Shown here piece by piece: positions 8,210 through 17,445 of a stretch of 64,000 nucleotides of DNA. The stretch spans positions 9,342,001-9,406,000 of the forward strand of contig NZ_JASTWJ010000001.1 of assembly GCF_030499515.1 (NCBI RefSeq), in the 5' to 3' direction. The position numbers and the translations under genes are program-made. Numbering within the stretch: position 1 is the stretch's first letter; every line of letters begins with the position of its first letter. The notes below the pieces were generated by a model, which worked only from the letters and a program-made list of their open reading frames with translations, was not told where the DNA came from and did no database searches. This DNA comes from Streptomyces sp. DT2A-34. Its GTDB lineage: Bacteria; Actinomycetota; Actinomycetes; Streptomycetales; Streptomycetaceae.

Positions 8210-9325
8210 ATGGAAGGCCTGAGGGAAGCACAGACGGCTGCCGCGGCACGCCCGCGCACCCGCCGCCGTCCGGCCTTCCACACCCTGCGCGTCGCCTCCG
8301 TGACGCCCCTGTGCGCGGACGCGGTCGCCGTCGGCTTCGACATCCCGCCGGAGCTGGCCGAGGAGTTCGCCTTCGCGCCCGGCCAGTCGCTGACGTTGCG
8401 GCGCGAGATCGACGGGCGGGACGAGCGGCGGTCGTACTCGATCTGTTCGCCGGCTGGGTCGAGTCCTCGTATCGGCGTACGGGTCGTTCCGGGCGGCCTG
8501 TTCTCGTCGTGGCTCGTCGAGGACGTACGTCCCGGCGACACCGTCGAGGTGATGGCTCCCACCGGCGCCTTCACGCCCCACCTGACGACCCCCGGCCATC
8601 ACGTGCTGATCGCGGCGGGCTCCGGCATCACGCCCATGATGTCCATCGCCGAGTCCGTCCTGGCCGCCGACTCCCGCTCGACGGTCACCCTCTTCTACGG
8701 CAACCGCCGCACCGACACCGTGATGTTCGCCGACGAGCTGGCGGACCTGAAGGACCTGTACCCGACCCGGTTCCAGCTCGCCCATGTCCTGTCCCGCGAG
8801 CCGCGGGAGGCCGAGGTGCTCTCCGGCCGTATCGACGCCGAGCGGCTGTCGACGCTGGTCGACGCGCTGGTCGACGTACGGGCCGCCGACCACTGGTGGC
8901 TGTGCGGCCCGCACGGCATGGTCCGGGACGCGCAGCAGGTGTTGGAGGGCCTCGGGGTCCCGGCGGAGCGTGTGCATCAGGAGCTGTTCTACGCCGACGA
9001 CGAGCCCGTACGGGAGGTGCACCACGAGGAGGGCGGCCCGCAAGGGCCGGTCAGCGAGGTCACCATCACCCTCGACGGCCGCTCCACGACCGCCGCCCTG
9101 CCCAGGGAGCGGACCATCCTGGACGGCGCCCAACGCACCCGCCCCGACCTGCCGTTCGCCTGCAAGGGCGGCGTCTGCGGCACCTGCCGGGCCCTGGTCA
9201 CCGACGGCAAGGCGGACATGCGGCGCAACTTCGCGCTGGAGGCGGCCGAGGTGGACGCCGGCTACGTCCTGACCTGTCAGTCGTACCCGGTCTCGGAGAC
9301 GCTGACGGTGGACTACGACAGCTGA
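8210..9325 (+). CDS. paaE: 1,2-phenylacetyl-CoA epoxidase reductase subunit E
   Basis: A 371-residue flavoprotein. An FAD-binding barrel (RRSYSICS, residues ~77-84) comes first, then an NAD(P)H domain (IAAGSGITPMMSIAE, ~142-156), then a plant-type 2Fe-2S ferredoxin domain with CKGGVCGTC and a distal Cys in YVLTCQS. It passes electrons from NADPH to the PaaA di-iron centre. It is the last gene of the operon; no further paa gene follows, and the next gene is on the other strand. Confidence 0.95.
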   Translation: MEGLREAQTAAAARPRTRRRPAFHTLRVASVTPLCADAVAVGFDIPPELAEEFAFAPGQSLTLRREIDGRDERRSYSICSPAGSSPRIGVRVVPGGLFSSWLVEDVRPGDTVEVMAPTGAFTPHLTTPGHHVLIAAGSGITPMMSIAESVLAADSRSTVTLFYGNRRTDTVMFADELADLKDLYPTRFQLAHVLSREPREAEVLSGRIDAERLSTLVDALVDVRAADHWWLCGPHGMVRDAQQVLEGLGVPAERVHQELFYADDEPVREVHHEEGGPQGPVSEVTITLDGRSTTAALPRERTILDGAQRTRPDLPFACKGGVCGTCRALVTDGKADMRRNFALEAAEVDAGYVLTCQSYPVSETLTVDYDS

Positions 9326-9344
9326 GCCGGCCGTAAGAAGTCGA

Positions 9345-9413
9345 GTGGCGAGGAAAGCGAAAGGACTGGTTCAAGAAGGAGTTGAGAAGGAAGTCCCTTC
9401 ATGGCCTCGCCAC
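9345..9413. terminator. Possible bidirectional terminator between paaE and the TerD-domain gene
   Basis: The convergent intergenic gap holds GTGGCGAGG (9345-9353) and its perfect complement CCTCGCCAC (9405-9413). Between them is an inner near-complementary pair (AAAGGACT near 9360, AGTCCCTT near 9393). The long loop makes this a weak call. Confidence 0.35.
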
Positions 9414-9428
9414 GGCCGACTCTAACAG

Positions 9429-11594
9429 TCACGCGGGGATCAGGTCGCGCAGATTTTCGGGGGTGACGATCCGCGACTCCGGATGCAGCCCGTCCGGCCG
9501 CTGCAGGCCGATGTAGGTGACGGGACCCTCGGGAACCGTCTCGCCGTCCCAGAGGGTGGTCGACGAGGCGTCCAGCAGGCCGGTGAGGTAGCGGACCGTC
9601 AGCTGCTCGCGCTCCACGATGCCGCGCAGCAGCGTCGCGACCGAAACCCGGTTCGCCTCGACCCGGTTGGCCGCCGGAGTCCCCTTCAGATACAGGTGCA
9701 GCCACTTGGCGCACCACCGGCCGTCCGCACCGCGCAGGAACGCCAGCGGCAGCGCGACCCGGCCCGGCCCGCGCAGGCCGGACTTCATGCGCACGGTCCG
9801 CGGCTCGAACGGACGGCCCTGCTGCCGCGCCTCACGCAGCATGAACCCGAAGAAGGACTCCTCGACCTCCTCGAAGCCCTCCCCGGAGAAGATGTTGACC
9901 TGCGGGACGATGAACTCGCCGCGCACGGCACCGAGGCGCAGGTCGATGAACTCGGAGGCGCCGTCGGGTGCCTCGGTGATGTCCCCGGAGTGCTCGCCCT
10001 CGAGGGCCTTGAGGTTGGTGTACGCCAGCCAGCAGACCGTCGCGTAGTCGGCGTCCAGCATCAGCGCCGACAGGTCGTAGTCGGTGCGGTGGGCGGCCTG
10101 CTTCCAGTACACGAAGAAGCGCAGCAGCTCGCCGTCCACGGGCGACACCGACCCGCGGGGCAGTACGCCGAGTCCGGCCGGGGCGGCCCGGCCGCTGAGC
10201 GGCAGGGCGACATCCAGGACGTCCGGGTCGATCAGCAGGTGTCCCGGGGCCGGCAGACGGCGCCGTATCTCCGCGTCGAGGACGGCGATCAGACGCTCCC
10301 GTTCGGGCGGCAGCACGGGCGGACGCTCGTCCTCGGTGACCCAGGCGCGGCCGAGCCGGTTCACGAACACGCGGGGCTCGCCGGTCTCCTGCGCGCGGTT
10401 GGCGAGGTGTTCGCGGACCGACAGCAGGACCCGTCCGGAGACATCGGCCACGACCTCCTCGGCGGCGGCCGCGACCGTGGTGCGCTCGTCCTGGTCGAGG
10501 GCCATGCGCAGCAGCCGGTCCAGGGAGCGGAACAGTTTTCCGGGCGCCGACTTCAGCAGCTCCGCCGCGCCGATGACGTCGTGCATGCCGAGCAGTTCCT
10601 CCACCCGGCTGTCGAAGGAGCGCGCCTTCTTCTCGCCCCGCGCGACCGCGAACACATCGGCGGCGTGCGGCCACTGCGGGTACTCGTGCGGATGCAGGCG
10701 CTCGCCGAGCCGCTTGAAGTCCTCGCGGTACGCGTGCACGTCCGCGAGCTTGGCGGGCGCGGCGGCGACCACCGAGTCGAGGCCGGCCAGCAGCGCACGG
10801 CGCACCGGCCGGGAGAGCCCGCGGAACCGCGTCGCCTCCACAAGGGTCACGTCACCGCCGGACACCGCGCAGGCCAGCCGCAGCACATCGGTGACCGTGT
10901 CCAGCAGCAGCGCCGAACCGGCCCGCAGGCGAGCCCGGTTGATCACGGCACGGTTCTCCCGGACCGGGATCTCCGCGGGCTGCGGCCCGTCGGCGCACGC
11001 CTCGGCCAGCACCTCCAGATCACGCAGGGCGTCCTCGCCGAGCGGGGTGCTGCTGCCCGCCAACGCCAGGTACAGGGCGGTGACTTCGGCATCCGCGTCG
11101 GCGCCCGGGTGCAGTACCGTCATACGGTCGCCGGCCGCCTCGATCAGCTCCTCGTGGTGGTCCAGCATTTCGGCGTAGGTGTGCTGGTAGCGGCCGTACG
11201 ACGGCAGGGTGAGCAGGTCGACGACACCGTCGCTCAACTGCTCCAGAACGCTCGCGCGTGTCGTGTCGTCGGCGAGTGCCTCGGCGATGCAGCGCGTCCC
11301 GAAGTCGTACGTGTCCGGCACGTTGGCCGGGAAGTCGACGAAGTACACGTTGTGCCGCACATGGTCGCCGACCATCTCGCGGACCGTGCCCAGCGTCCGC
11401 ACCGCGGTGTCGACGACCGTGCCCTCGGACAGCCCGGACAGACGGGCCAGCAGCTCTGCCGAGAGCTTGAAGCCCACGGACATCAACGCGGCGTCGAACT
11501 GCCGTGCCGCGACGGCGCCTTCCCCGGCGGGTCCCGCGGGGGAGGGGAGACGGTGGACGTGCCGGATGACCAGGGGTTCGAGACGGTGGACCAT
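9429..11594 (-). CDS. Large TerD-domain-containing protein
   Basis: About 721 residues from the chosen ATG at 11594 (MVHRLEPLVI...). Starts at 11612 and 11630 are also possible; none has a convincing ribosome site. The C-terminal ~240 residues contain a TerD-like segment (YDLSALMLDADYATVCWLAY then TNLKALEGEHSGD, then DLRLGAVRGEFIVPQVNIFS). TerD domains bind Ca2+ and occur in tellurite/stress systems. The N-terminal ~450 residues are helical with no domain I can name. No membrane segment or signal peptide is seen. It stands alone, convergent with paaE and divergent from the DyP gene; no other ter genes are nearby. Function is unassigned; a stress or phage-defence link is only a family-level expectation. 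Confidence 0.65.
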   Translation of the reverse strand: MVHRLEPLVIRHVHRLPSPAGPAGEGAVAARQFDAALMSVGFKLSAELLARLSGLSEGTVVDTAVRTLGTVREMVGDHVRHNVYFVDFPANVPDTYDFGTRCIAEALADDTTRASVLEQLSDGVVDLLTLPSYGRYQHTYAEMLDHHEELIEAAGDRMTVLHPGADADAEVTALYLALAGSSTPLGEDALRDLEVLAEACADGPQPAEIPVRENRAVINRARLRAGSALLLDTVTDVLRLACAVSGGDVTLVEATRFRGLSRPVRRALLAGLDSVVAAAPAKLADVHAYREDFKRLGERLHPHEYPQWPHAADVFAVARGEKKARSFDSRVEELLGMHDVIGAAELLKSAPGKLFRSLDRLLRMALDQDERTTVAAAAEEVVADVSGRVLLSVREHLANRAQETGEPRVFVNRLGRAWVTEDERPPVLPPERERLIAVLDAEIRRRLPAPGHLLIDPDVLDVALPLSGRAAPAGLGVLPRGSVSPVDGELLRFFVYWKQAAHRTDYDLSALMLDADYATVCWLAYTNLKALEGEHSGDITEAPDGASEFIDLRLGAVRGEFIVPQVNIFSGEGFEEVEESFFGFMLREARQQGRPFEPRTVRMKSGLRGPGRVALPLAFLRGADGRWCAKWLHLYLKGTPAANRVEANRVSVATLLRGIVEREQLTVRYLTGLLDASSTTLWDGETVPEGPVTYIGLQRPDGLHPESRIVTPENLRDLIPA

Positions 11595-11795
11595 TCCCGG
11601 ATGATCCCGCATGCGTACGTGCGTTCGCATGCGGGTTTTCCGCGTCGAGCGCCTGTCGAGTGGCGGTGTCGAGTCGGCGTCGAACCCGGTTTTCCTCACA
11701 CGTCGCACTAGTCATATGTGCGGAAATTTGGCGGGTATCGTTCGCGGTTCGGCCGGGCATCGTTAGTTGGCGGGGTTTGAGGTGAGAGGGGAACA

Positions 11796-12752
11796 ATGCC
11801 GTCGTCGTCGATGCGGTTGGCCGATGCCCAGTCACAGCCGGTGCTCAGCCCGCCGGCGCCTGTCGCCGTCTTCCTGGTGGTCACGATCGAGCCGGGTGGC
11901 GAGCCGGAGGTGCGCGATCTGCTGGCCGGGCTCGCGGGATTGGTGCGGGCCGTCGGGTTCCCCAGTCCCGACGGCGGTCTGTGCTGCGTCGCCGGAGTGG
12001 GGTCCACGGCCTGGGACCGGCTGTTCGGTGACCCGCGTCCCCGGGAGCTGCACCCCTTCAAGGAGTTGGAAGGGTCACGCCACCGTGCCGTGGCGACCCC
12101 CGGCGACCTGCTCTTCCACATCCGTGCCGCCCGCACGGACCTGTGCTTCGCCCTGGCCGCCGAGATCATGAAGCGGCTGCGCGACGTGGTCACCGTCCAG
12201 GACGAGGTCCACCAGGCGTTCGCCTACTTCGACTCGCGCAACGTCCTCGGCTTCGTCGACGGCACCGAGAACCCGGTCGGCCAGGCGGCGGCCGAGGCGG
12301 CGGTCGTCGGGGACGAGGATCCCGCGTTCAGCGGCGGAAGCTACGCCATCGTCCAGAAGTACCTGCACGACGTCGACGCCTGGGAGGCCCTGGCGGTCGA
12401 GGCCCAGGAGAAGGTGATCGGCCGCTCCAAGCTGACCAACATCGAACTCGACGTGCCCGGCTCCCACCGGGACGTGAACACGGTCACCGGCCCGGACGGG
12501 GAGGAGCTGGAGATCCTGCGCGGCGCCATGCCGTTCGGCAGGCCCGGGCACGGCGAGTTCGGCACGTACTTCATCGCCTATGCCCGTACGCCCGAGATAC
12601 CGGAGGCCATGATGCGGAAGATGTTCCTGGGTGGCCCGGAATCCGGCCCCGACCCGATCCTCGACTACTCGCAGGCCGTCACCGGAACCCTCTTCTTCAT
12701 CCCGCCGGTCACTTTCCTCGAGTCGATCCAGGAACGGTCCGTGACGGACTGA
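11796..12752 (+). CDS. Dyp-type haem peroxidase
   Basis: A 318-residue protein; ATG 11796 follows GAGGGGAAC. The signature GXXDG motif is GFVDGTENPVGQ (distal haem Asp), and downstream GSYAIVQKYLHD, NIELDVPGSHRDVNTV and MPFGRPGHGEFGTYFIAYAR are conserved DyP blocks with the proximal His region. There is no Tat signal, so it is cytoplasmic and closest to the B-type subgroup. It oxidises dyes, phenolics or porphyrins with H2O2. No encapsulin gene or encapsulin-targeting tail is seen. It is divergent from the TerD-domain gene across a ~200 bp region. Confidence 0.93.
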   Translation: MPSSSMRLADAQSQPVLSPPAPVAVFLVVTIEPGGEPEVRDLLAGLAGLVRAVGFPSPDGGLCCVAGVGSTAWDRLFGDPRPRELHPFKELEGSRHRAVATPGDLLFHIRAARTDLCFALAAEIMKRLRDVVTVQDEVHQAFAYFDSRNVLGFVDGTENPVGQAAAEAAVVGDEDPAFSGGSYAIVQKYLHDVDAWEALAVEAQEKVIGRSKLTNIELDVPGSHRDVNTVTGPDGEELEILRGAMPFGRPGHGEFGTYFIAYARTPEIPEAMMRKMFLGGPESGPDPILDYSQAVTGTLFFIPPVTFLESIQERSVTD

Positions 12753-12783
12753 GCCTGCCCACGACGAGAACGCGAGGAGGGGG

Positions 12784-13176
12784 TCAGGGGCGCTCCGCGG
12801 CGCGTTCCGCGTTGCGCTCCTTCAGGCGGGCCGCCTCCTTGCGGACCTCGGCCTGGGTGGCCTGCTCCTTCCGCAGCCACTCGGGCTGCTCCTGCTTGAG
12901 CGCCTCGATCTGCTCGGTGGTGAGGGGCTCCGTGACGCCGCCGCGGGCCAGGCCCGCGATGGACACGCCGAGCTTCGCCGCGACCACCGGGCGGGGGTGC
13001 GGGCCGTCGCGTCGCAGGTCGCGCAGCCACTGCGGCGGGTCCGCCTGCAGCGCGTTCAGTTCCGCGCGCGTGACGACACCCTCGCGGAACTCGGCGGGGG
13101 TGGCTTCGAGGTACACACCCAGCTTCTTGGCCGCGGTGGCGGGCTTCATGGTCTGGGTGCTTTGGTGCGACGTCAT
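12784..13176 (-). CDS. DUF5997 family protein
   Basis: A 130-residue protein from ATG 13176. The start MTSHQSTQTMKPATAAKKLG and the repeated pattern 'AAKLGV...EFREGVVTRAELNALQADPPQWLRDLRR' / 'LTTEQIEALKQEQPEWLRK' fit DUF5997. Two copies of a helix-turn-helix-like unit (KKLGVYLEATPAEF and AAKLGVSIAGLA) suggest an internal duplication and possible nucleic-acid binding. The C-terminal ~25 residues are a charged helix. It is divergent from the LysR-substrate-domain gene 58 bp away, a pairing I have seen repeatedly in Streptomyces. Biochemical role unknown. Confidence 0.8.
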   Translation of the reverse strand: MTSHQSTQTMKPATAAKKLGVYLEATPAEFREGVVTRAELNALQADPPQWLRDLRRDGPHPRPVVAAKLGVSIAGLARGGVTEPLTTEQIEALKQEQPEWLRKEQATQAEVRKEAARLKERNAERAAERP

Positions 13177-13234
13177 GGTCTCAAGGGTATCGACTGGGTG
13201 AACCCCCGCCGACCACGGCCGGTAACCTGGCCAG

Positions 13235-14044
13235 GTGACAGGCTCGGAAGTACCCCCTTCGTCCTCGGAAGCAGCCGCTTCCTTCCGGCTCGCGTACGTC
13301 CCGGGAGTGACCCCCTCGAAGTGGGTGCGGATCTGGAACGAGCGCTTCCCCGACGTCCCCCTGACCCTCCGCGCGGTCACCGCCGCCGAGGCGTTTGACC
13401 TGCTGCGGGACGGCGCCGCCGACGCCGGTTTCGTACGGCTGCCGGTCGACCGTGCGTTCTTCAGCGCGATCCCCCTGTACACCGAGACCACGGTCGTCGT
13501 CGTCCCCAAGGACCACGTCATCGCGGCAGTGGATGAGGTGACCACGGACGACCTGGCCGACGAGGTCCTCTTCCACCCCCTCGACGACGTCCTCGACTGG
13601 GACCGGCCACCGGGGCAGCCCGCCTTCGAGCGCCCCGCGACCACCGCGGACGCCGTCGAGCTCGTCGCGGCCGGCGTCGGCCTGCTCGTCGTACCCCAGT
13701 CGCTGGCCCGTCTCCACCACCGCAAGGACCTCACCTACCGGACGCTCGTGGACGCCCCCCAGTCGAGCATCGCCCTGTCCTGGCCGGAGGACGCGACCAC
13801 CGACCTGGTCGAGGACTTCATCGGCGTCGTCCGCGGCCGCACGGTCAACAGCACCCGGGGCCGCACCACGTCCCAGGCCGCCCCGGACCAGCCCAAGCGC
13901 AAGCGCCCCGAAGCCGGCGGCAGCCCCCGGCGACAGCCGGGAACCGGCCGAAGCCCCCGCGGCGGCTCCGGCGGCTCCGGCGGCGCCAAGGGAACCAAGG
14001 GCGCCAAGGGCACGGGTCGAGGCAAGCCCCGCCGCCGGTCGTAG
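13235..14044 (+). CDS. LysR-type substrate-binding domain protein lacking the DNA-binding domain
   Basis: A 269-residue protein from GTG 13235. Residues ~17-205 form a periplasmic-binding-like LysR effector domain (FRLAYVPGVTPSKWVRIWNE, FVRLPVDRAFFSAIPLYTET, DAVELVAAGVGLLVVPQSLA). The N-terminal winged HTH of LysR regulators is absent. Instead there is a ~65-residue basic, Gly-rich tail (PKRKRPEAGG, GGSGGSGG, KGTKGAKGTGRGKPRRRS) that could bind nucleic acid or lie disordered. It is divergent from DUF5997. It may be a co-regulator or ligand sensor working with that protein; this is inference. Confidence 0.85.
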   Translation: MTGSEVPPSSSEAAASFRLAYVPGVTPSKWVRIWNERFPDVPLTLRAVTAAEAFDLLRDGAADAGFVRLPVDRAFFSAIPLYTETTVVVVPKDHVIAAVDEVTTDDLADEVLFHPLDDVLDWDRPPGQPAFERPATTADAVELVAAGVGLLVVPQSLARLHHRKDLTYRTLVDAPQSSIALSWPEDATTDLVEDFIGVVRGRTVNSTRGRTTSQAAPDQPKRKRPEAGGSPRRQPGTGRSPRGGSGGSGGAKGTKGAKGTGRGKPRRRS

Positions 14045-14117
14045 CGGACGGCCGACCGGCACCCGCGATCGTCACCGTGCCAGGATCACCGCGCCGGGCG
14101 TGCGGCGCAGGTGCGGT

Positions 14118-14146
14118 AGGGCCCCGAGTCCCGGACCCGGGGCCCT
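14118..14146. terminator. Convergent terminator hairpin
   Basis: AGGGCCCCG and CGGGGCCCT form a perfect 9-bp stem with an 11-nt loop, between the LysR-like gene and the convergent GH127 gene. Confidence 0.7.
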
Positions 14147-14161
14147 TGGGCGGGCGGCGGC

Positions 14162-17011
14162 TCAGGGGGCGTACGTGGCCTGCTCCGCCGTGCGCACGAC
14201 CGTCTGTCCGTCGGCCTGGCTCAGCAGACCGCCGGTCACCCACGCGTTCACGGTGGCCCGCACACGCGAGACCAGCGCAGCCTTGCTGCTGAACGGCGCC
14301 CCGGCCCAGATCTCGTCCAGGAGCGTGGTGCCGTCGGACTTCGCGGGGTTGGCGACGCCGGAGTCGGTGTTGCCGAAGACGATCCGGGGTTCGGAGCGCC
14401 GGAAATAGGCGTGGGTCGGGTCCTCGGTGCCCTCGAAGAAGGGGGCGAACTCGGTGCCGCCCAGGGTGTAGTGGAGCGGTTTGCCGGACACCGGGGTGAG
14501 GGACGGCAGCAGGTCGCCGGAGAGTCCGGCGTTGCGGTACAGCCCCAACTGGAGGTAGTCGGTCGAGGAGTTGCGGCCGACCAGGTTGACCGGGCCGTAG
14601 AACAGGGTCTGCAGGGACGGATCGTCGAGGGCCTTCTCGACCCGGAGCCGGAACGGGAGTGTGACGCGCACGGTGTCGCCGCTGCGCCAGTTCCGGGACA
14701 CGGTGAAGTAGCTGCCCGCGACCGGAGTGCCGCCGACCGCGCTGCCGTTGACGGTCACCTTGAAGCCGCCGGTCGCCCAGGACGGCACGCGCAGCTTCAG
14801 CTCGAACGACGCGCTGCCCCCGCCCATAGTGATCGTGGAGCCCTGCTCCCTCGGGAAGTTCGTGCTCTGCGTGACCGTGACGCCCTTCTCGGCCCAGGTC
14901 AGTGTGGACGGGCTGTACAGGTTGACGTACAGAGCGCTCCCGTCGGCCTTCTTGAAGTACACCGAGTCCTGGTACTTCGTGGCACTCTCCATGCCCGTGC
15001 CCTCGCAGCAGGTCGTGCCCTGCTTGGGCGTGTAGTCGCGCACGTGCCCGGGCTTCAGGCCGATGAAGTACGTGACGAGCGGCTTCTCCGCGTCGGCCTT
15101 GTCCTGCTTGGAGCCGAGCACCTGGTTGTACAGCGCCCGCTCGTAGTAGTCCATGTACTTCGGGTCCTGCTCGTGGAAGAACAGCATCCGGCTCAGCTTG
15201 AGCAGGTTGTACGCACAGCAGGTCTCGGCGTTGGTGTCGCTGATCGTGCCGGCGATGACCCCGCGGGCCTTCCAGAACTCGGCCGTGCTCGTCCCGCCGA
15301 TGCCGTACATGCGCTGCGGGACGACCATGCCCCAGAAGTTCTTCGCGGCCGTGAGGTAGCGGGCCTCGCCCGTGGCGTCGTACAGCCGGACGTAACCGGT
15401 GAAGATCGGGATGTGCTGGTTGGCGTGCAGGCCGTCCAGGATGTCGGTGTTCGCGGCGCAGGCGTCGATGAGCCTGTCCAGGTCGAACAGCTTGGCCAGC
15501 GCGAGGTGTTCGGCCTTCTGGGTGATCGAGTGCAGGTCGACGATCGTCTCCACGATGCCGCCGAACTCGCCGCTGGAGAAGATGCCCCACATCCGCTGGA
15601 GGGTGGCGTCGGGCAGCTTGGACAGCCGGGAGTACATCCAGTCGCACATGCCGGACGCGAGATCGAGGGCGCGGGCGTCGTCGGTGGCGAGGTGGGCGTC
15701 CAGCAGGCCCTTGAGGATCTTGTGCGCGGTGTAGTACGGCGCCCACACCCTGGTGTAGTCGCCACTGGTCATCGACTCCAGCTCGATGAACTGGGTCTCC
15801 GGGTACGCGGCGAGGAACCCGGGGTGGCTCGGCCCGCCCCAGGTGCGGCGCAGCGTGGCGGTCAGCCCGCGGCCGGAGGCGTCCGCGAACGTGCCGCCGG
15901 TCGTCTCGAAGAAGTCGTACGACGCCAGGTTGCCGCGGCCGGCCGAGGTCGCCGAGGCCCGGTTGCTCTGCAGCGCCGTGATCTCGGCGGCGGTCAGGGC
16001 CCGCGACCAGACGTTGAACTCGTCGAAGGCGCCCGCGAACACCGGGTCGCCGGAGAAGTTCGAGCGGCCGAGCCAGTTGTTCGTCAGGGTGCCCAGCGTC
16101 GACGGGTTGAGGGTCATCGACGTGTTCTGGGCGACGGCTGTGCCGTTGACGTACAGCGTGCCCGTGCTGCCGCTGATCGTCACCGCCAGGTGGCTCCACT
16201 GGTTCAGGGGCAGTGCGGCGGTGCCGTTGAGCCCCTGCTCCCCGCCGGGGCCGTTGGTGGTGATGGCGAACCGGGGGACGCCGTTGGCGTTGCGTCCGGC
16301 CAGGTACATGTACCGGGTGGTGTTGTCGCCGAAGTCGAAGACGCGGGCCCAGTTGGCATTGTGGGTGGGCTTCACCCAGGCCGACAGGGTGACTGCCGAG
16401 GCGCCCCCGAGCACAGAGGCCGGCAGGTCGACGTACTGGTACGAGCCGCGCACGTTCTCCTGGGCCGTGCCGAACTTCCCGGTGACGCTGAGCATCCGCG
16501 GGTCGCGGCGCAGCGCCTCACGCACCTCGGTCAGTGCCCCGACCATGGTTCCGATCTTGTCGGCGTACGCCTGTTCCCCGGTGCTCGCGTACGCCTGCGA
16601 CAGCATGCTCAGGAAGTGGCCGGTGTAGTGGCCGCGGAGATTGCCGTTGGCCTCACCGTCCAGCCCCTCCCAGCCGCCCGGGGCCACCGCGCCGCCCGTG
16701 GAGAGGCCGGCGTTGGCGCGGAAGACCTGCAGGAGCCGGTTCACGTCGTAGCCCCGGCCGTGATCGAGCATCAGCTGACGCTTGCCGGCGAAGATGCCCG
16801 GCCGGAGGGCCACGTCGTCGAGGGCGAAGGGCTGGACGGTCCAGGCGGACGGGGCGGCGGCCGCAGCCTGTGCTTCCCGCACGGCAGCCGCAGCCTGAGC
16901 CCCCGGAACGGCGGCCGAGGCCCGGCCCGTTGCCGCGAACGAGGCCGCGGGGGCCGCCGCCGCCAGCGCCGCGGCATGGAGAAGGGATCTTCTGGAGAGG
17001 GGCGGTGCCAT
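14162..17011 (-). CDS. Secreted GH127 beta-L-arabinofuranosidase-type hydrolase with inserted LamG domain
   Basis: A 949-residue protein. A Tat-type signal opens the sequence (RRSLLHAAALAAAAPAASFA, residues 7-26). The GH127/DUF1680 catalytic (alpha/alpha)6 domain is visible in RPGIFAGKRQLMLDHGRGYD, GNLRGHYTGHFLSMLSQAYA and YYTAHKILKGLLDAHL. The candidate acid Glu is in TAEFW (~578), with ETCC (~596-599) and TCCEGTGMES (~668) matching the Glu/Cys/Cys-Cys zinc and nucleophile cluster of HypBA1-type enzymes. A concanavalin A-like LamG domain (~176-350, VTLSAWVKPTHNANWARVFD, HLAVTISGSTGTLYVNG) is inserted near the start of the catalytic domain. A beta-sandwich follows the catalytic part. The likely substrate is arabinan or arabinogalactan side chains of plant wall polymers. 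Confidence 0.88.
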   Translation of the reverse strand: MAPPLSRRSLLHAAALAAAAPAASFAATGRASAAVPGAQAAAAVREAQAAAAAPSAWTVQPFALDDVALRPGIFAGKRQLMLDHGRGYDVNRLLQVFRANAGLSTGGAVAPGGWEGLDGEANGNLRGHYTGHFLSMLSQAYASTGEQAYADKIGTMVGALTEVREALRRDPRMLSVTGKFGTAQENVRGSYQYVDLPASVLGGASAVTLSAWVKPTHNANWARVFDFGDNTTRYMYLAGRNANGVPRFAITTNGPGGEQGLNGTAALPLNQWSHLAVTISGSTGTLYVNGTAVAQNTSMTLNPSTLGTLTNNWLGRSNFSGDPVFAGAFDEFNVWSRALTAAEITALQSNRASATSAGRGNLASYDFFETTGGTFADASGRGLTATLRRTWGGPSHPGFLAAYPETQFIELESMTSGDYTRVWAPYYTAHKILKGLLDAHLATDDARALDLASGMCDWMYSRLSKLPDATLQRMWGIFSSGEFGGIVETIVDLHSITQKAEHLALAKLFDLDRLIDACAANTDILDGLHANQHIPIFTGYVRLYDATGEARYLTAAKNFWGMVVPQRMYGIGGTSTAEFWKARGVIAGTISDTNAETCCAYNLLKLSRMLFFHEQDPKYMDYYERALYNQVLGSKQDKADAEKPLVTYFIGLKPGHVRDYTPKQGTTCCEGTGMESATKYQDSVYFKKADGSALYVNLYSPSTLTWAEKGVTVTQSTNFPREQGSTITMGGGSASFELKLRVPSWATGGFKVTVNGSAVGGTPVAGSYFTVSRNWRSGDTVRVTLPFRLRVEKALDDPSLQTLFYGPVNLVGRNSSTDYLQLGLYRNAGLSGDLLPSLTPVSGKPLHYTLGGTEFAPFFEGTEDPTHAYFRRSEPRIVFGNTDSGVANPAKSDGTTLLDEIWAGAPFSSKAALVSRVRATVNAWVTGGLLSQADGQTVVRTAEQATYAP

Positions 17012-17445
17012 GTGGGCTCCTCCACGAGGTCAACGCGGGTTCGGAGTATCGAACGATGTGCGAATGGTCGACCAGACGCTATGCGTGGGCTGGGAAGGCG
17101 TCAACGGTACTGACGGGATTGGCGCTGCTAGGAACGACCCGCGAGTCGTACCAGGGACTCTGCTCCAGCGCCCGCTCCAACTCGTTCCGCATACCGGCCA
17201 GTCAGAGCGCCACGGCCGCAACGCGCCGACGGTGGTGGCCGATGGCGCGGCCGGCCGGCACGTGCTGCCACGCGCAGGAGCCGGTGGCCCTGAGCACCCA
17301 GGCCTGCGACGCGGAGGGCTCCGTCGGCGACGGTCCCGCCGCTCCCTGCCGGCATTTCCCGGAATCCAAAGGAACGACGCCCGGGAGTCGGCCGGTTCGG
17401 ACGAATGGGCAACCGCCCGTCAGCTGTCGGAGAACAGCTCGGAAC
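17012..17445. other. 434-bp intergenic region upstream of GH127, no gene seen
   Basis: The short open frames here have no recognisable protein character. The segment next to 17011 holds the GH127 promoter region, including the 12-mer noted separately and the inverted pair GTTCG/CGAAC at about 17039-17054. Nothing else is supported. Confidence 0.6.
17051..17062 (-). promoter_or_regulatory. 12-bp element shared with the pectate lyase promoter
   Basis: On the coding strand it reads CGCACATCGTTC, 40-51 nt upstream of the GH127 start. The identical 12-mer lies 43-54 nt upstream of the PL1 pectate lyase start (32141-32152). Equal sequence and distance suggest a common operator or promoter element. 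Confidence 0.4.

Noticed and set aside
9429..11594. RING-type domain in the TerD-containing protein
   Set aside because: Too few cysteines and none in a zinc-binding spacing.
11796..12752. DyP peroxidase as encapsulin cargo
   Set aside because: No encapsulin shell gene nearby and no encapsulin-targeting peptide at the C-terminus.
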